From Rhodobacterales bacterium (GTDB lineage: Bacteria; Pseudomonadota; Alphaproteobacteria; Rhodobacterales; Rhodobacteraceae): a stretch of 11,373 nucleotides of DNA. Under the pieces are notes generated by a model. That model searched no databases, was not told the DNA's origin, and saw nothing but the letters and a program-made list of their open reading frames with translations. Below are positions 1 to 6,205 of the stretch, piece by piece; positions within the stretch are counted from its first letter, which is position 1, and every line of letters starts with the position of its first letter. The stretch lies in the NCBI GenBank assembly GCA_025357355.1, contig JANXPK010000192.1, forward strand, positions 1 to 11,373, given 5' to 3'. The position numbers were made by a program, and so were the translations under genes.

Positions 1-1059
1 GCCGGGGTGGCGCGGGTCGTTCAAGAGGACCATGGCGGCGGGGGCGTCCGAAAGGCGCAGGGCGATGGGGAAGGCGGTGGCGAGGATCTGCTGGCCGTTA
101 GGCAGGGATAGCAGCGAGGTGTGGGGCTGGGTCGGGTGAACCTTGGTCGCGCCCGCAAAGCGGCGCACGAGACCGCGCGCGTCGGGGGGCAGGAGCGTCC
201 GGGTCTGATTGGGGAGCGGGCCGAGGATCGCCTCGGCCATCGGGTTGAGGTAGAGGATGCGGCCACCATCCTCCACAATTGCCACGGCACTGCCCAGATG
301 GGAAAGCATATCCAGCAGGGCGACGCGGCTGTCCGTTTGGGCGATTGGCGCGCCAACCTGCACGGGCGCGCCGAAGGTCAGGGTCAGGTCATCCATGTAA
401 CAGGCGAAATCGGCCTGGAAATCACCTAACGGGGCCAGCCGGCGACCCTCGGCCACAGTAAAGCGCAGATCAATGTCGCGCGTCACCGAATAGAGAAAGG
501 AGACTGCAACCGTGTACTGGTTCACCGCCCCGGCCTCGCCCAAACCGAGATAGCTAGACGTGCCCGAGTACCAGACCGGGGCATCCGGCCCCGGGCGGGC
601 GTTGAGATGAACCTCACCGTCCCCTGCGTCCAGCACGGCATGCGCCGACGCCTCGGTCGGCGAAAAGGCAAAGCTGGCGTCACCGGGCAGGATCAGCCGG
701 TTGTAGAAGGCGGGAAAGATTTGCCCGGCGCGGTCGGAAAACCTGCCACTGACAATGAAGACTCCCTCCCGGCCGTCGGGCGCATCGTGACCCTTGACGG
801 CCATTCCGGTGTAAAATGCGCTGTAGGGGCCCAGAACCCAGCCGCCGCTTGTCCGATACATGCCGGTGACCCAGACGTTGCCCACAATGGGTTCCAGACC
901 CGGCGGCAGCAATTCCTGCCCCATGGTGCCGGGCAAGTGGCCGACGACATAGACCATGCTGGCGCCGCGCACTTGAAATGGTGGGCGAACCTCGATTTCG
1001 GTATCTTCCGCGTCAGGCGACAATACGCTTTGTTTGCGTTCGGTCAGGGTCATCGCCAT
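1..1059 (-). CDS. LuxR-type regulator, N-terminal part: acetoacetate-decarboxylase-like domain plus PAS-like domain (partial, cut by left edge)
   Basis: The minus-strand frame from ATG 1059 stays open for 353 codons to base 1. An AAAGGA ribosome binding site lies just upstream of the start. Residues about 36-230 resemble the acetoacetate decarboxylase fold (LLPPGLEPIVG at 50-60, GPYSAFYTGMAVKG at 77-90). The stretch around 113-121 (QIFPAFYNR), where decarboxylases carry the catalytic lysine in an FPK-type motif, has no lysine, so a sensing rather than catalytic role is likely. Residues about 247-350 look like the PAS-type region of LuxR regulators (HLGSAVAIVEDGGRILYLNP at 254-273, ending MVLLNDPR). 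In such proteins a LuxR helix-turn-helix follows directly; here it would lie outside the window. What is seen is the open frame and the two domains; the DNA-binding end is inferred. Divergent from azlC. Antisense frames over this region are shadows. Confidence 0.75.
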   Translation of the reverse strand, partial: MAMTLTERKQSVLSPDAEDTEIEVRPPFQVRGASMVYVVGHLPGTMGQELLPPGLEPIVGNVWVTGMYRTSGGWVLGPYSAFYTGMAVKGHDAPDGREGVFIVSGRFSDRAGQIFPAFYNRLILPGDASFAFSPTEASAHAVLDAGDGEVHLNARPGPDAPVWYSGTSSYLGLGEAGAVNQYTVAVSFLYSVTRDIDLRFTVAEGRRLAPLGDFQADFACYMDDLTLTFGAPVQVGAPIAQTDSRVALLDMLSHLGSAVAIVEDGGRILYLNPMAEAILGPLPNQTRTLLPPDARGLVRRFAGATKVHPTQPHTSLLSLPNGQQILATAFPIALRLSDAPAAMVLLNDPRHPG

Positions 1060-1228
1060 GGGGCATCCTTTCGGCGTCTTGGTTTGAAAGGTGGCGTGTC
1101 AGGTCAATTGCCGGATCGCGCGTCAGACTCAATTTATCATGTTCAACTTCTTGTGATCCTAGGCCCTGGACGGGATTCGAGCAATGTCGATGAAAGGGGG
1201 CATTGGCCATGGTTTGCATCGCGGGACA

Positions 1229-1244
1229 TGTCAAAGCGTTGACA
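1229..1244. promoter_or_regulatory. Inverted repeat with TTGACA -35-like arm upstream of azlC
   Basis: TGTCAA-AGCG-TTGACA is a perfect 6-bp inverted repeat with a 4-base centre. It overlaps the palindrome GACATGTC (1225-1232). Its right arm is a consensus -35 hexamer (1239-1244). Seventeen bases on is a weak -10 (TTAGCT, 1262-1267), which would start transcription close to the azlC ATG at 1274. A repressor site over the azlC promoter is an inference from this layout. Confidence 0.35.
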
Positions 1245-1273
1245 AGGGCGCGGGGCATCCCTTAGCTGCGCGA

Positions 1274-1984
1274 ATGAGTGATGCGGTGAAAATGAGTTTC
1301 GGGCAGGGGCTTGCGGCTTCGGTGCCCTTGATCCTTGGCTATGCACCGATCGCGTTTTCCTTTGGGGTTGCGGCCACGCGGTCGGGTCTGACCGGATGGG
1401 AAGCGGTGGCGCTGTCACTGATCATGTATTCGGGGGCGGCGCAGTTTGTGGCGATTGCCCTGCTGGCAGCGGGCGCGCCGCTGGTGGTGGCGGCGGCCAC
1501 GCTGATCGGGATGGCGCTGCGCCATGTGCTGTACGGGCCGTCGCTGCTGCGGCATGCCGGGGCGGATGGCACGACGCGGCACGCCTGGGCCTGGGCCTTC
1601 GGGCTGACCGATGAGGTCTTCGCGGCGGCCCTGGGTGAACTGGCGCGGGGGCGGCGGTTTTCCGAGCCGTTCATGTTCGGCCTTGGCCTTGGCGCCTATG
1701 GGGCCTGGCTTTCGGGGACGGTTGCAGGCGCCTGGGCGGGCGGCGGTGCGCTGGCGGCGTGGCCTGCGGTCAACGCGGGTCTGGGTTTCATGTTGCCGTC
1801 GCTATTTCTGGCGCTGCTGCTGTCGATGTTCACGCGGGCCCAGGTGCCGGTGATCGTGGTCGCAGGCGGGGTGACCGTGGCGGTGACGGTACTCGTCTCG
1901 GGCACGGCCGGGCTTCTGGCGGGCATGCTCGCCGGGGCGGTGGCCGGGGTGTGGTCGGCGGGACGGCAGCGCGATGCGGTCTGA
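1274..1984 (+). CDS. azlC: AzlC family branched-chain amino acid exporter, large subunit
   Basis: Predicted integral membrane subunit of the two-part AzlCD exporter for branched-chain amino acids and analogues in the inner membrane. From ATG 1274 the protein has 236 residues, the usual AzlC length. Family signatures are present: MYSGAAQF near residue 51, RHVLYG near 83 and LTDEVFA near 110, with several hydrophobic segments. The frame is open further upstream to ATG 1184, but the extra 30 residues are polar and unlike the family, so the start at 1274 is preferred. Neither start has a strong Shine-Dalgarno sequence, and the mRNA could be nearly leaderless if the TTGACA at 1239 is the -35 element. 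It overlaps azlD by 11 bases, so the two are co-translated. Substrate is inferred from the family only. Confidence 0.9.
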   Translation: MSDAVKMSFGQGLAASVPLILGYAPIAFSFGVAATRSGLTGWEAVALSLIMYSGAAQFVAIALLAAGAPLVVAAATLIGMALRHVLYGPSLLRHAGADGTTRHAWAWAFGLTDEVFAAALGELARGRRFSEPFMFGLGLGAYGAWLSGTVAGAWAGGGALAAWPAVNAGLGFMLPSLFLALLLSMFTRAQVPVIVVAGGVTVAVTVLVSGTAGLLAGMLAGAVAGVWSAGRQRDAV

Positions 1985-2300
1985 GGTGGCGGCGCTGGTG
2001 CTGATCGTCGGGGCCTGCACGTGGGCTTTTCGCTACTTTCCGTTGCGGGCGCGATTGCATGATCTGGCCGCGGGCAGCGTGCTGGGCCGGTTTCTGGCGG
2101 CGACCGGCCCCGCAGCGATCGCCACGCTGTTCGCGGCCGAGGTCATGCCCTATCTGCAAGTGGCCGTGACCCGGCAATTACCGCTGCTGACCGGGATCGC
2201 CGCCGTGCTGGCCGCCTTTGCCTGGCGCCGCTCGGTCGTGGTGGCGACGCTGGCGGGGTCCGTGACGTTCGGGGTGATATCGGCGCTTGTCGCAAGCTAG
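1974..2300 (+). CDS. azlD: AzlD family branched-chain amino acid exporter, small subunit
   Basis: A 108-residue membrane protein, the typical size for AzlD, the small partner of AzlC in the inner-membrane exporter. It shows the family pattern TWAFRYFPL near residue 16 and GPAAIATLF near 45, with about four hydrophobic segments. Its ATG lies inside the end of azlC (11-base overlap), which indicates translational coupling and a shared mRNA. No terminator-like hairpin follows before the kinase gene 87 bases on, so some read-through into the two-component operon is possible, although the two operons are not obviously related in function. Confidence 0.9.
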   Translation: MRSEVAALVLIVGACTWAFRYFPLRARLHDLAAGSVLGRFLAATGPAAIATLFAAEVMPYLQVAVTRQLPLLTGIAAVLAAFAWRRSVVVATLAGSVTFGVISALVAS

Positions 2301-2387
2301 GACCTTGTGCATGGTTGCTCGAATGGCGTGCCGACGTCTGGCGAAGTTGCCGCATGACGGGCGCAGCTGTGCTGAACGGAAGTCCTG

Positions 2388-3773
2388 ATGTCCCAAACCA
2401 CATCCACAGGCCGCATCTGGTCGCAATGGTCGCTGGCGCAACAGTTCGCAGTGGCCAGCGGTCTGGTGTTGCTGGCGGCGGCGGGGCTGACGGGCTATTG
2501 GGTTTCGGGCCGCATCGAAGAGGCGGTGGTGCGCAACACCGCCAATGCCACCGCGCTTTACATGGAAAGCTTCATCTCGCCCCTGTCGCAGGATCTGGCG
2601 CATCAGGATCATTTGTCGCCCGACAATCTGACGGAGTTGGAAAACCTGCTGGTGAATACTCCGCTGGGGCAGCGGGTGGTGTCCTTCAAGATCTGGATCA
2701 AGGGGGCCAAGGTCATCGCCGCCTCCGACACCGAAATCGTCGGCAAAAGCTTTCCGCCGACAGAGAATTTGAAACAGGCCTGGACCGGGGTCCTGCGGGC
2801 CGATTTCAACGCGCTCGGCGCGGAAGAGAACGAGGCCGAGGCCAGTCTGGGCGTGCCGCTCTTGCAGATTTACAGCCCGATCCGGCAAAGGGGCACCGGC
2901 GAGATCATTGCGGTGGCGGAGTTCTATGAGAACGGCACCCAGCTCAAGACCGATCTGGTCAAGACCCGGCTGACCTCGTGGGCGGCGGTGGCGCTGGTGA
3001 TGGCGGCGATCTGGGGCAGTCTGTCGGCGATCGTGCTGCGCGGCAGCCGGACGATCGACCGCCAGTTGGTGGAGTTGACCGACATGGCGGCGCACAACGT
3101 CTCGCTGCGGCTCAGGGTGCAGGGGGCGGCGGCGCGGTTCTCGGCGCTGAACGATCAGGCACTGCGCCAGATCGGGGCGGACCTGCACGACGGTCCGGCG
3201 CAACTGATGGGCTTTGCCGCGCTGCGGCTGGACGCGCTGCGCAAGGCCACAACCAGCGAGGCGGCGCGCCAGGAGATCGATCAGGTCGAGGCGGCGGTCA
3301 AGGATGCGATCAAGGATATCCGCAACATTTCTCGCGGGGTGTCGCTGCCCGACATCGACCGCAAGCCGCTGCTGGAGGTGATCCACGGGCTGGTCGACGC
3401 CCATGCCGGGCGAACCGGCAAGGAAGTGGCGCTGACGGCTGATCTGGGCAAGGGCCCCGATCTGCCGCTCGCGGTAAAGATTTGTGTGGGGCGCGTGGTG
3501 CAAGAGGGGCTGACCAATGCCTGGCGTCATGCCGCCGGTGCCGGACAAGAGGTTGTCGTTGGCCGCAGCGGCCCGGTCATCAGCGTTGTCGTGCGCGACC
3601 GGGGGCCAGGGCTGGATAAGCCAGGCGAGAACGGCGACAGTTACGGTCTGGGGCTGGCGGGTCTGGCCGGGCGGGTCGAAAGTCTGGGCGGCACCCTGAC
3701 GCTCACCAACCGCAGCGACGGCGTGACCGGGTCGGAATTGGCGATGAAGATTGATTTGAGGGGCGTAGAATGA
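2388..3773 (+). CDS. Membrane sensor histidine kinase, NarX/DegS type (HisKA_3)
   Basis: A 461-residue sensor kinase. Transmembrane segments lie at about residues 20-39 and 197-216 and enclose a roughly 155-residue periplasmic sensor region that may be a Cache-type domain (motif IYSPIRQRGTGEIIAVAEFY at 161-180). The cytoplasmic part has the HisKA_3 phospho-acceptor motif ADLHDGPAQL with His267. The ATPase domain has an N-box (QEGLTNAWRH, Asn377), a G1 box (DRGPG, Asp404) and a G2 box (GLGLAG, 420-425). All key residues are present, so it should be active. The start has a GGAAG ribosome binding site upstream. Its stop overlaps the start of the next response regulator gene by four bases (ATGA), marking that protein as the cognate partner. 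The ligand cannot be read from the sequence. Confidence 0.93.
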   Translation: MSQTTSTGRIWSQWSLAQQFAVASGLVLLAAAGLTGYWVSGRIEEAVVRNTANATALYMESFISPLSQDLAHQDHLSPDNLTELENLLVNTPLGQRVVSFKIWIKGAKVIAASDTEIVGKSFPPTENLKQAWTGVLRADFNALGAEENEAEASLGVPLLQIYSPIRQRGTGEIIAVAEFYENGTQLKTDLVKTRLTSWAAVALVMAAIWGSLSAIVLRGSRTIDRQLVELTDMAAHNVSLRLRVQGAAARFSALNDQALRQIGADLHDGPAQLMGFAALRLDALRKATTSEAARQEIDQVEAAVKDAIKDIRNISRGVSLPDIDRKPLLEVIHGLVDAHAGRTGKEVALTADLGKGPDLPLAVKICVGRVVQEGLTNAWRHAAGAGQEVVVGRSGPVISVVVRDRGPGLDKPGENGDSYGLGLAGLAGRVESLGGTLTLTNRSDGVTGSELAMKIDLRGVE

Positions 3774-4420
3774 GTGACATGATCCGGATCGTGCTGGCCG
3801 ACGATCACCCGATTTACCGTGACGGGCTGGCACGCAGCCTGGCCGATGCGGGCGACATCGAAATCGTCGGGCAAGCCAGCGACGGCGAGCAGGCGGCGGA
3901 GGTGGTGCTGCGCGAGCGGCCCGACGTGGTGCTTCTGGACATCTCGATGCCCAAGGGCGGCGGCATCGGCGCGCTGACCAAGATCATGCAGATGGACCTG
4001 CCGCCGCGGGTTGCAATGCTGACCGCGTCCGAGGCCGATGACGACCTGATGCAGGCGATCAAGCTGGGGGCGCTGGGCTATATCCTGAAAGGCGTGGGCG
4101 CCGAAGATCTGGTCGATCTGGTGCGCGAACTGCATGCGGGCCGCTCTTACGTGTCACCAGGTCTGGCCGGTCGGCTTTTGGTGGCAATGCGGCGGCGCGA
4201 CACCACTGCGCGCGCGCCCAACCCGCTGGACGATCTGTCCAAGCGCGAGGAAGACATTCTGAAGCTGGTGGCGCAGGGCAAAAGCAACCGCGAGGTCGGC
4301 GACGCGCTGGATTTGCAGGAAAAGACCGTCAAGCACTACATGACGTCGATTCTGCAAAAGTTGCAGGTGCGCAACCGGGTGGAGGCGGCAATGCTGGCGC
4401 GCCAGCACATGAAAGGCTGA
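3770..4420 (+). CDS. NarL/LuxR-family response regulator, cognate partner of the upstream kinase (RR1)
   Basis: A 216-residue two-domain regulator. The receiver domain (about 1-120) has the acidic pair Asp11/Asp12, phospho-acceptor Asp57 (VVLLDISMP), Thr85 and Lys107. A LuxR-type helix-turn-helix lies at about 155-215 (LSKREEDILKLVAQGKSNRE) with recognition-helix region EKTVKHYMTSILQKL. The start overlaps the kinase stop by four bases and is preceded by GAGGGG. It is predicted to be phosphorylated by that kinase and to bind palindromic DNA as a dimer. The closest candidate targets are the paired GGACC-N2-GGTCC sites that start six bases after its stop codon and recur before each peptide gene. 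That assignment is an inference. An orphan paralogue is encoded at 5224-5871. Confidence 0.93.
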   Translation: MSDMIRIVLADDHPIYRDGLARSLADAGDIEIVGQASDGEQAAEVVLRERPDVVLLDISMPKGGGIGALTKIMQMDLPPRVAMLTASEADDDLMQAIKLGALGYILKGVGAEDLVDLVRELHAGRSYVSPGLAGRLLVAMRRRDTTARAPNPLDDLSKREEDILKLVAQGKSNREVGDALDLQEKTVKHYMTSILQKLQVRNRVEAAMLARQHMKG

Positions 4421-4425
4421 CTTTC

Positions 4426-4478
4426 GGACCTAGGTCCAAGGAAATCGGTGTTTTTCGCCCGACACCGGTCCGTACCGG
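4426..4478 (+). promoter_or_regulatory. Tandem palindromic operator before peptide gene 1
   Basis: The distal site is the perfect palindrome GGACCTAGGTCC (4426-4437). The proximal site is CGACACCGGTCC (4460-4471), which matches GGACC-N2-GGTCC at 8 of 10 fixed bases; its centre is 34 bp downstream. The proximal site runs into a second inverted repeat, CCGGT-CCGT-ACCGG (4465-4478). The same paired layout is found before peptide genes 2 and 3. A possible -10 (TATAGT, 4520-4525) lies downstream, with no good -35, as expected for an activator-dependent promoter. Confidence 0.65.
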
Positions 4479-4564
4479 GGCGGGGTTCGGTCGCGTAGGT
4501 TGATTGCATCGAAACGACCTATAGTCCTTCAACCGAAACCCGAACCCAACCCCGGAGAGCCATC

Positions 4565-4750
4565 ATGAAAACCATCCTTCTCGCCGTCACCGTCGCCGCA
4601 ATGTCGCTGACCTTCAGCGCGCCCATCCAGGCGGCCACCTCGACCCCGGCCCTGTCGCTGCAGCAACTGATGTCCGGCAGCGTCGAGCGCGGTGGTCACC
4701 GCTGCGACAACCCGGACTACGCTGCCACCCACCCGCGCTGCTCGCGCTGA
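4565..4750 (+). CDS. Small secreted CX11C peptide, paralogue 1
   Basis: A 61-residue protein of a family I do not recognise. Residues 1-23 form a standard Sec signal peptide with a charged MK start, a hydrophobic core and the cleavage motif APIQA before ATS. The mature part would be about 38 residues. It contains the block GSVERGGHRCDNP and ends THPRC, with Cys47 and Cys59 spaced CX11C, which could form one disulfide or, with nearby histidines, bind a metal. The ribosome binding site is CGGAGAG upstream of ATG. The gene stands alone, with paired operators before it and an intrinsic terminator after it. Two paralogues follow at 4931 and 5999. Possible roles are a periplasmic signal or regulator of the kinase, a metal-binding peptide or an excreted effector; none is shown by the sequence. 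Confidence 0.85.
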   Translation: MKTILLAVTVAAMSLTFSAPIQAATSTPALSLQQLMSGSVERGGHRCDNPDYAATHPRCSR

Positions 4751-4771
4751 TTTCAGCCGCAGGTCGGAACG

Positions 4772-4797
4772 AAAAGCGGGCTTCGGCTCGCTTTTTT
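4772..4797 (+). terminator. Intrinsic terminator after peptide gene 1
   Basis: AAAAGCGGGC, loop TTCG, GCTCGCTTTT and further T residues form a 10-bp stem with one G-T pair, a stable UUCG tetraloop and a U-tract. It lies 21 bases after the stop codon. The sequence is almost identical to the terminator of peptide gene 3. Confidence 0.88.
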
Positions 4798-4821
4798 CGT
4801 TTTTGCGGAATGGGTTGCGTC

Positions 4822-4873
4822 GGACCTTGGTCTGGCAAAACGGCAAAACCGGGCGGACTTGGGTCCGTGGTCT
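4822..4873 (+). promoter_or_regulatory. Tandem palindromic operator before peptide gene 2
   Basis: The distal site GGACCTTGGTCT (4822-4833) matches GGACC-N2-GGTCC at 9 of 10 fixed bases. The proximal site GGACTTGGGTCC (4855-4866) also matches at 9 of 10, with its centre 33 bp downstream. The flank GGTCCGTGGTCT resembles the GGTCCGTACCG flank of the gene 1 site but lacks its clean right arm. The spacer is rich in A-tracts. Confidence 0.55.
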
Positions 4874-4930
4874 GGTCCAGCTGCCGGGCCCAGGGTGAAA
4901 GCACCAACACCCCAACCCCGAAGAACCCAA

Positions 4931-5122
4931 ATGAAAGCCCTTGTTCTGATTGTTACCTTCGCCTCAGTCGCACTGTCCTTTGGCGCGCCGTTGCAAGCCG
5001 CCGCGTCCCTGCCCGCAATGGCAACGCTAACCCAGACCCTGACCGGTAGCGTCGACCGCCGCCGCCACCAATGCGACACGCCGGCGCAAATCGCCACCAA
5101 CCCGGTTTGCTGGAAGGTCTGA
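4931..5122 (+). CDS. Small secreted CX11C peptide, paralogue 2
   Basis: A 63-residue member of the same family. The signal peptide covers residues 1-23 and ends APLQA. The mature part carries TGSVDRRRHQCDTP and ends TNPVCWKV, with Cys48 and Cys60 in the same CX11C spacing. It is the most divergent of the three: it is more basic around residues 44-46, has an extra two residues before the GS block, and has Asn in place of the His before Pro. The open frame extends upstream to ATG 4859, but the signal peptide and alignment with the paralogues fix the start at 4931. The Shine-Dalgarno sequence (GAAGAA) is weaker than those of the paralogues. It has its own operators and a strong terminator, so it is a single-gene unit. 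Function unknown. Confidence 0.82.
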   Translation: MKALVLIVTFASVALSFGAPLQAAASLPAMATLTQTLTGSVDRRRHQCDTPAQIATNPVCWKV

Positions 5123-5140
5123 CGCCCTGCGGCGGACTTC

Positions 5141-5169
5141 AAAAAGGCGGGCGCCGTGCCCGCCTTTTT
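5141..5169 (+). terminator. Intrinsic terminator after peptide gene 2
   Basis: A perfect 12-bp stem, AAAAAGGCGGGC / GCCCGCCTTTTT, encloses the loop GCCGT and ends in a T-tract. It closes the peptide 2 unit, so the response regulator gene 54 bases downstream should have its own promoter or depend on read-through. Confidence 0.92.
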
Positions 5170-5223
5170 GTTTGGTGCCACGCTTTGAAATCTTCCGCGG
5201 TACACCACAAGGGATCGGCAAAG

Positions 5224-5871
5224 GTGCAGGGCAAGATCAGGGTCGTGCTGGCAGACGATCATCCGGTCTTTCGCGACGGACTGGCACGTTGCCTGTCCGA
5301 GGCGCACGACATTGACGTCGTGGGGCTGGCTGCCGACGGCGAGGACGCGGCTGCGCAGACCCTGCGATTGCGGCCCGATCTGGTGCTGCTTGACGTGTCG
5401 ATGCCAAGAGGCGGCGGGATCGGCGCACTGCGGCGCATCCACCAAATGGACAGCCCGCCCGCCGTCGCCATGCTGACAGCATCGGCCACGGACGATACTC
5501 TCGTAGACGCCGCAAATCTTGGCGCCAATGGTTATATCCTCAAGGGCGTTGGCGGCGAAGAGCTGTTGGAATTGGTCCGTCGTCTTGCATCCGGGGGCTA
5601 CTACGTCTCGCCCAGCCTGTCGGGGCGTCTGCTGGTGGCGGCGCGGCGCAGCGTTCAGACGGCCGAGGCCGCATCCCGGCTGGACGGCTTGACCGGGCGC
5701 GAGGCCGAGGTCCTGAAGCTGGTTGCGCAGGGCTTGGGCAACCGCAAGGCCGGGGTGGCGCTTGGGTTGCAGGAAAATACTGTAAAGCACCATGTGTCAT
5801 CGATTCTGCAGAAGCTGCGTGTCCGGACCCGAAACGCAGCGGCAAAGCTGGCGCGACGCCATTTGGGCTGA
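5224..5871 (+). CDS. Orphan NarL/LuxR-family response regulator, paralogue of RR1 (RR2)
   Basis: A 215-residue receiver plus LuxR helix-turn-helix protein. Starting at GTG 5224 the protein aligns without gaps to RR1 from residue 1 (MQGKIRVVLADDHP against MSDMIRIVLADDHP). An AAGGGA lies nine bases upstream. The open frame continues upstream but runs back into the peptide 2 gene and terminator, so longer starts are rejected. Receiver residues are intact: Asp11, Asp12, Asp57, Thr85, Lys107. By hand count about 137 of 215 positions match RR1 (about 64%), and the recognition-helix region ENTVKHHVSSILQKL is close to that of RR1. It probably binds the same or similar sites. No kinase is adjacent, so it may share the upstream kinase, compete with RR1 or answer to another kinase. 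It lies between peptide genes 2 and 3. Confidence 0.92.
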   Translation: MQGKIRVVLADDHPVFRDGLARCLSEAHDIDVVGLAADGEDAAAQTLRLRPDLVLLDVSMPRGGGIGALRRIHQMDSPPAVAMLTASATDDTLVDAANLGANGYILKGVGGEELLELVRRLASGGYYVSPSLSGRLLVAARRSVQTAEAASRLDGLTGREAEVLKLVAQGLGNRKAGVALGLQENTVKHHVSSILQKLRVRTRNAAAKLARRHLG

Positions 5872-5876
5872 ACCTC

Positions 5877-5929
5877 GGACCATGGTCCTAGAAAAAGGGC
5901 CCATTTCGGGGGACCACGGTCGGTACCGT
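5877..5929 (+). promoter_or_regulatory. Tandem palindromic operator before peptide gene 3
   Basis: The distal site is the perfect palindrome GGACCATGGTCC (5877-5888), five bases after the RR2 stop codon. The proximal site GGACCACGGTCG (5911-5922) matches at 9 of 10 fixed bases, with its centre 34 bp downstream. It runs into the inverted repeat ACGGT-CGGT-ACCGT (5916-5929), the counterpart of 4465-4478 before gene 1. In both cases that repeat is centred 40 bp from the distal palindrome. A possible -10 (TAAATT) is at 5947-5952. Confidence 0.65.
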
Positions 5930-5998
5930 TGAGCGATTCGAAACCGTAAATTGAACTCACAGAAAGCAGTTGACCTTACCCCCCTCAGGAGAACCATC

Positions 5999-6184
5999 AT
6001 GAAATCCATATTCCTCGCCGCAACGCTCGCCGCCCTGTCGTTGTCCTTCAGTGCCCCGTTGCAAGCCGCCTCCGTTTCGCCGACCGTGTCGCTGGCTCAG
6101 TTGGAAGGCAGCATCGACCGCCACGGCCATCGCTGCGACACGCCGCGCGACATCGCCGAACATCCCCGCTGCACCCAGCCCTGA
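5999..6184 (+). CDS. Small secreted CX11C peptide, paralogue 3
   Basis: A 61-residue member of the three-gene peptide family, closest to paralogue 1. The signal peptide is residues 1-23 (SFSAPLQA before AS). The mature part has GSIDRHGHRCDTP and ends EHPRCTQP, with Cys46 and Cys58 spaced CX11C. The start is fixed by AGGAG just upstream and by alignment with the paralogues; the frame extends 16 codons further upstream without a matching start signal. Paired operators precede it and a terminator follows. The first seven codons and the ACCATCATGAAA-type start context are very like gene 1, pointing to duplication of the whole cassette. Function unknown; the conserved His-Arg-Cys-Asp and Cys suggest a disulfide-stabilised or metal-binding fold. 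Confidence 0.85.
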   Translation: MKSIFLAATLAALSLSFSAPLQAASVSPTVSLAQLEGSIDRHGHRCDTPRDIAEHPRCTQP

Positions 6185-6205
6185 TCCCTGGCACCCTGCG
6201 ACTGC

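Noticed and set aside
607..1242. Plus-strand open frame of 211 codons opposite the left-edge regulator
   Set aside because: The minus-strand frame here has clear domain motifs and a ribosome binding site. The plus-strand translation has neither.
2300..2311. Possible operator GGACC at the end of azlD before the kinase operon
   Set aside because: Only the left half-site is present; the right half reads GTGCA and no paired site follows at the expected distance.
2178..3833. Long minus-strand open frame of 551 codons opposite the kinase
   Set aside because: It lies exactly opposite a well-supported histidine kinase with all its motifs. Its translation is Arg/His/Gln-rich low-complexity sequence typical of antisense frames in GC-rich DNA.
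4753..5793. Minus-strand open frame of 346 codons over peptide 2 and RR2
   Set aside because: It crosses two terminators, the operators and two supported plus-strand genes, and has no recognisable domain.
4565..6184. The small peptides as precursors of modified or bacteriocin-type peptides
   Set aside because: They have Sec signal peptides rather than double-glycine leaders, and no modification enzyme, dedicated exporter or immunity gene is in the window.
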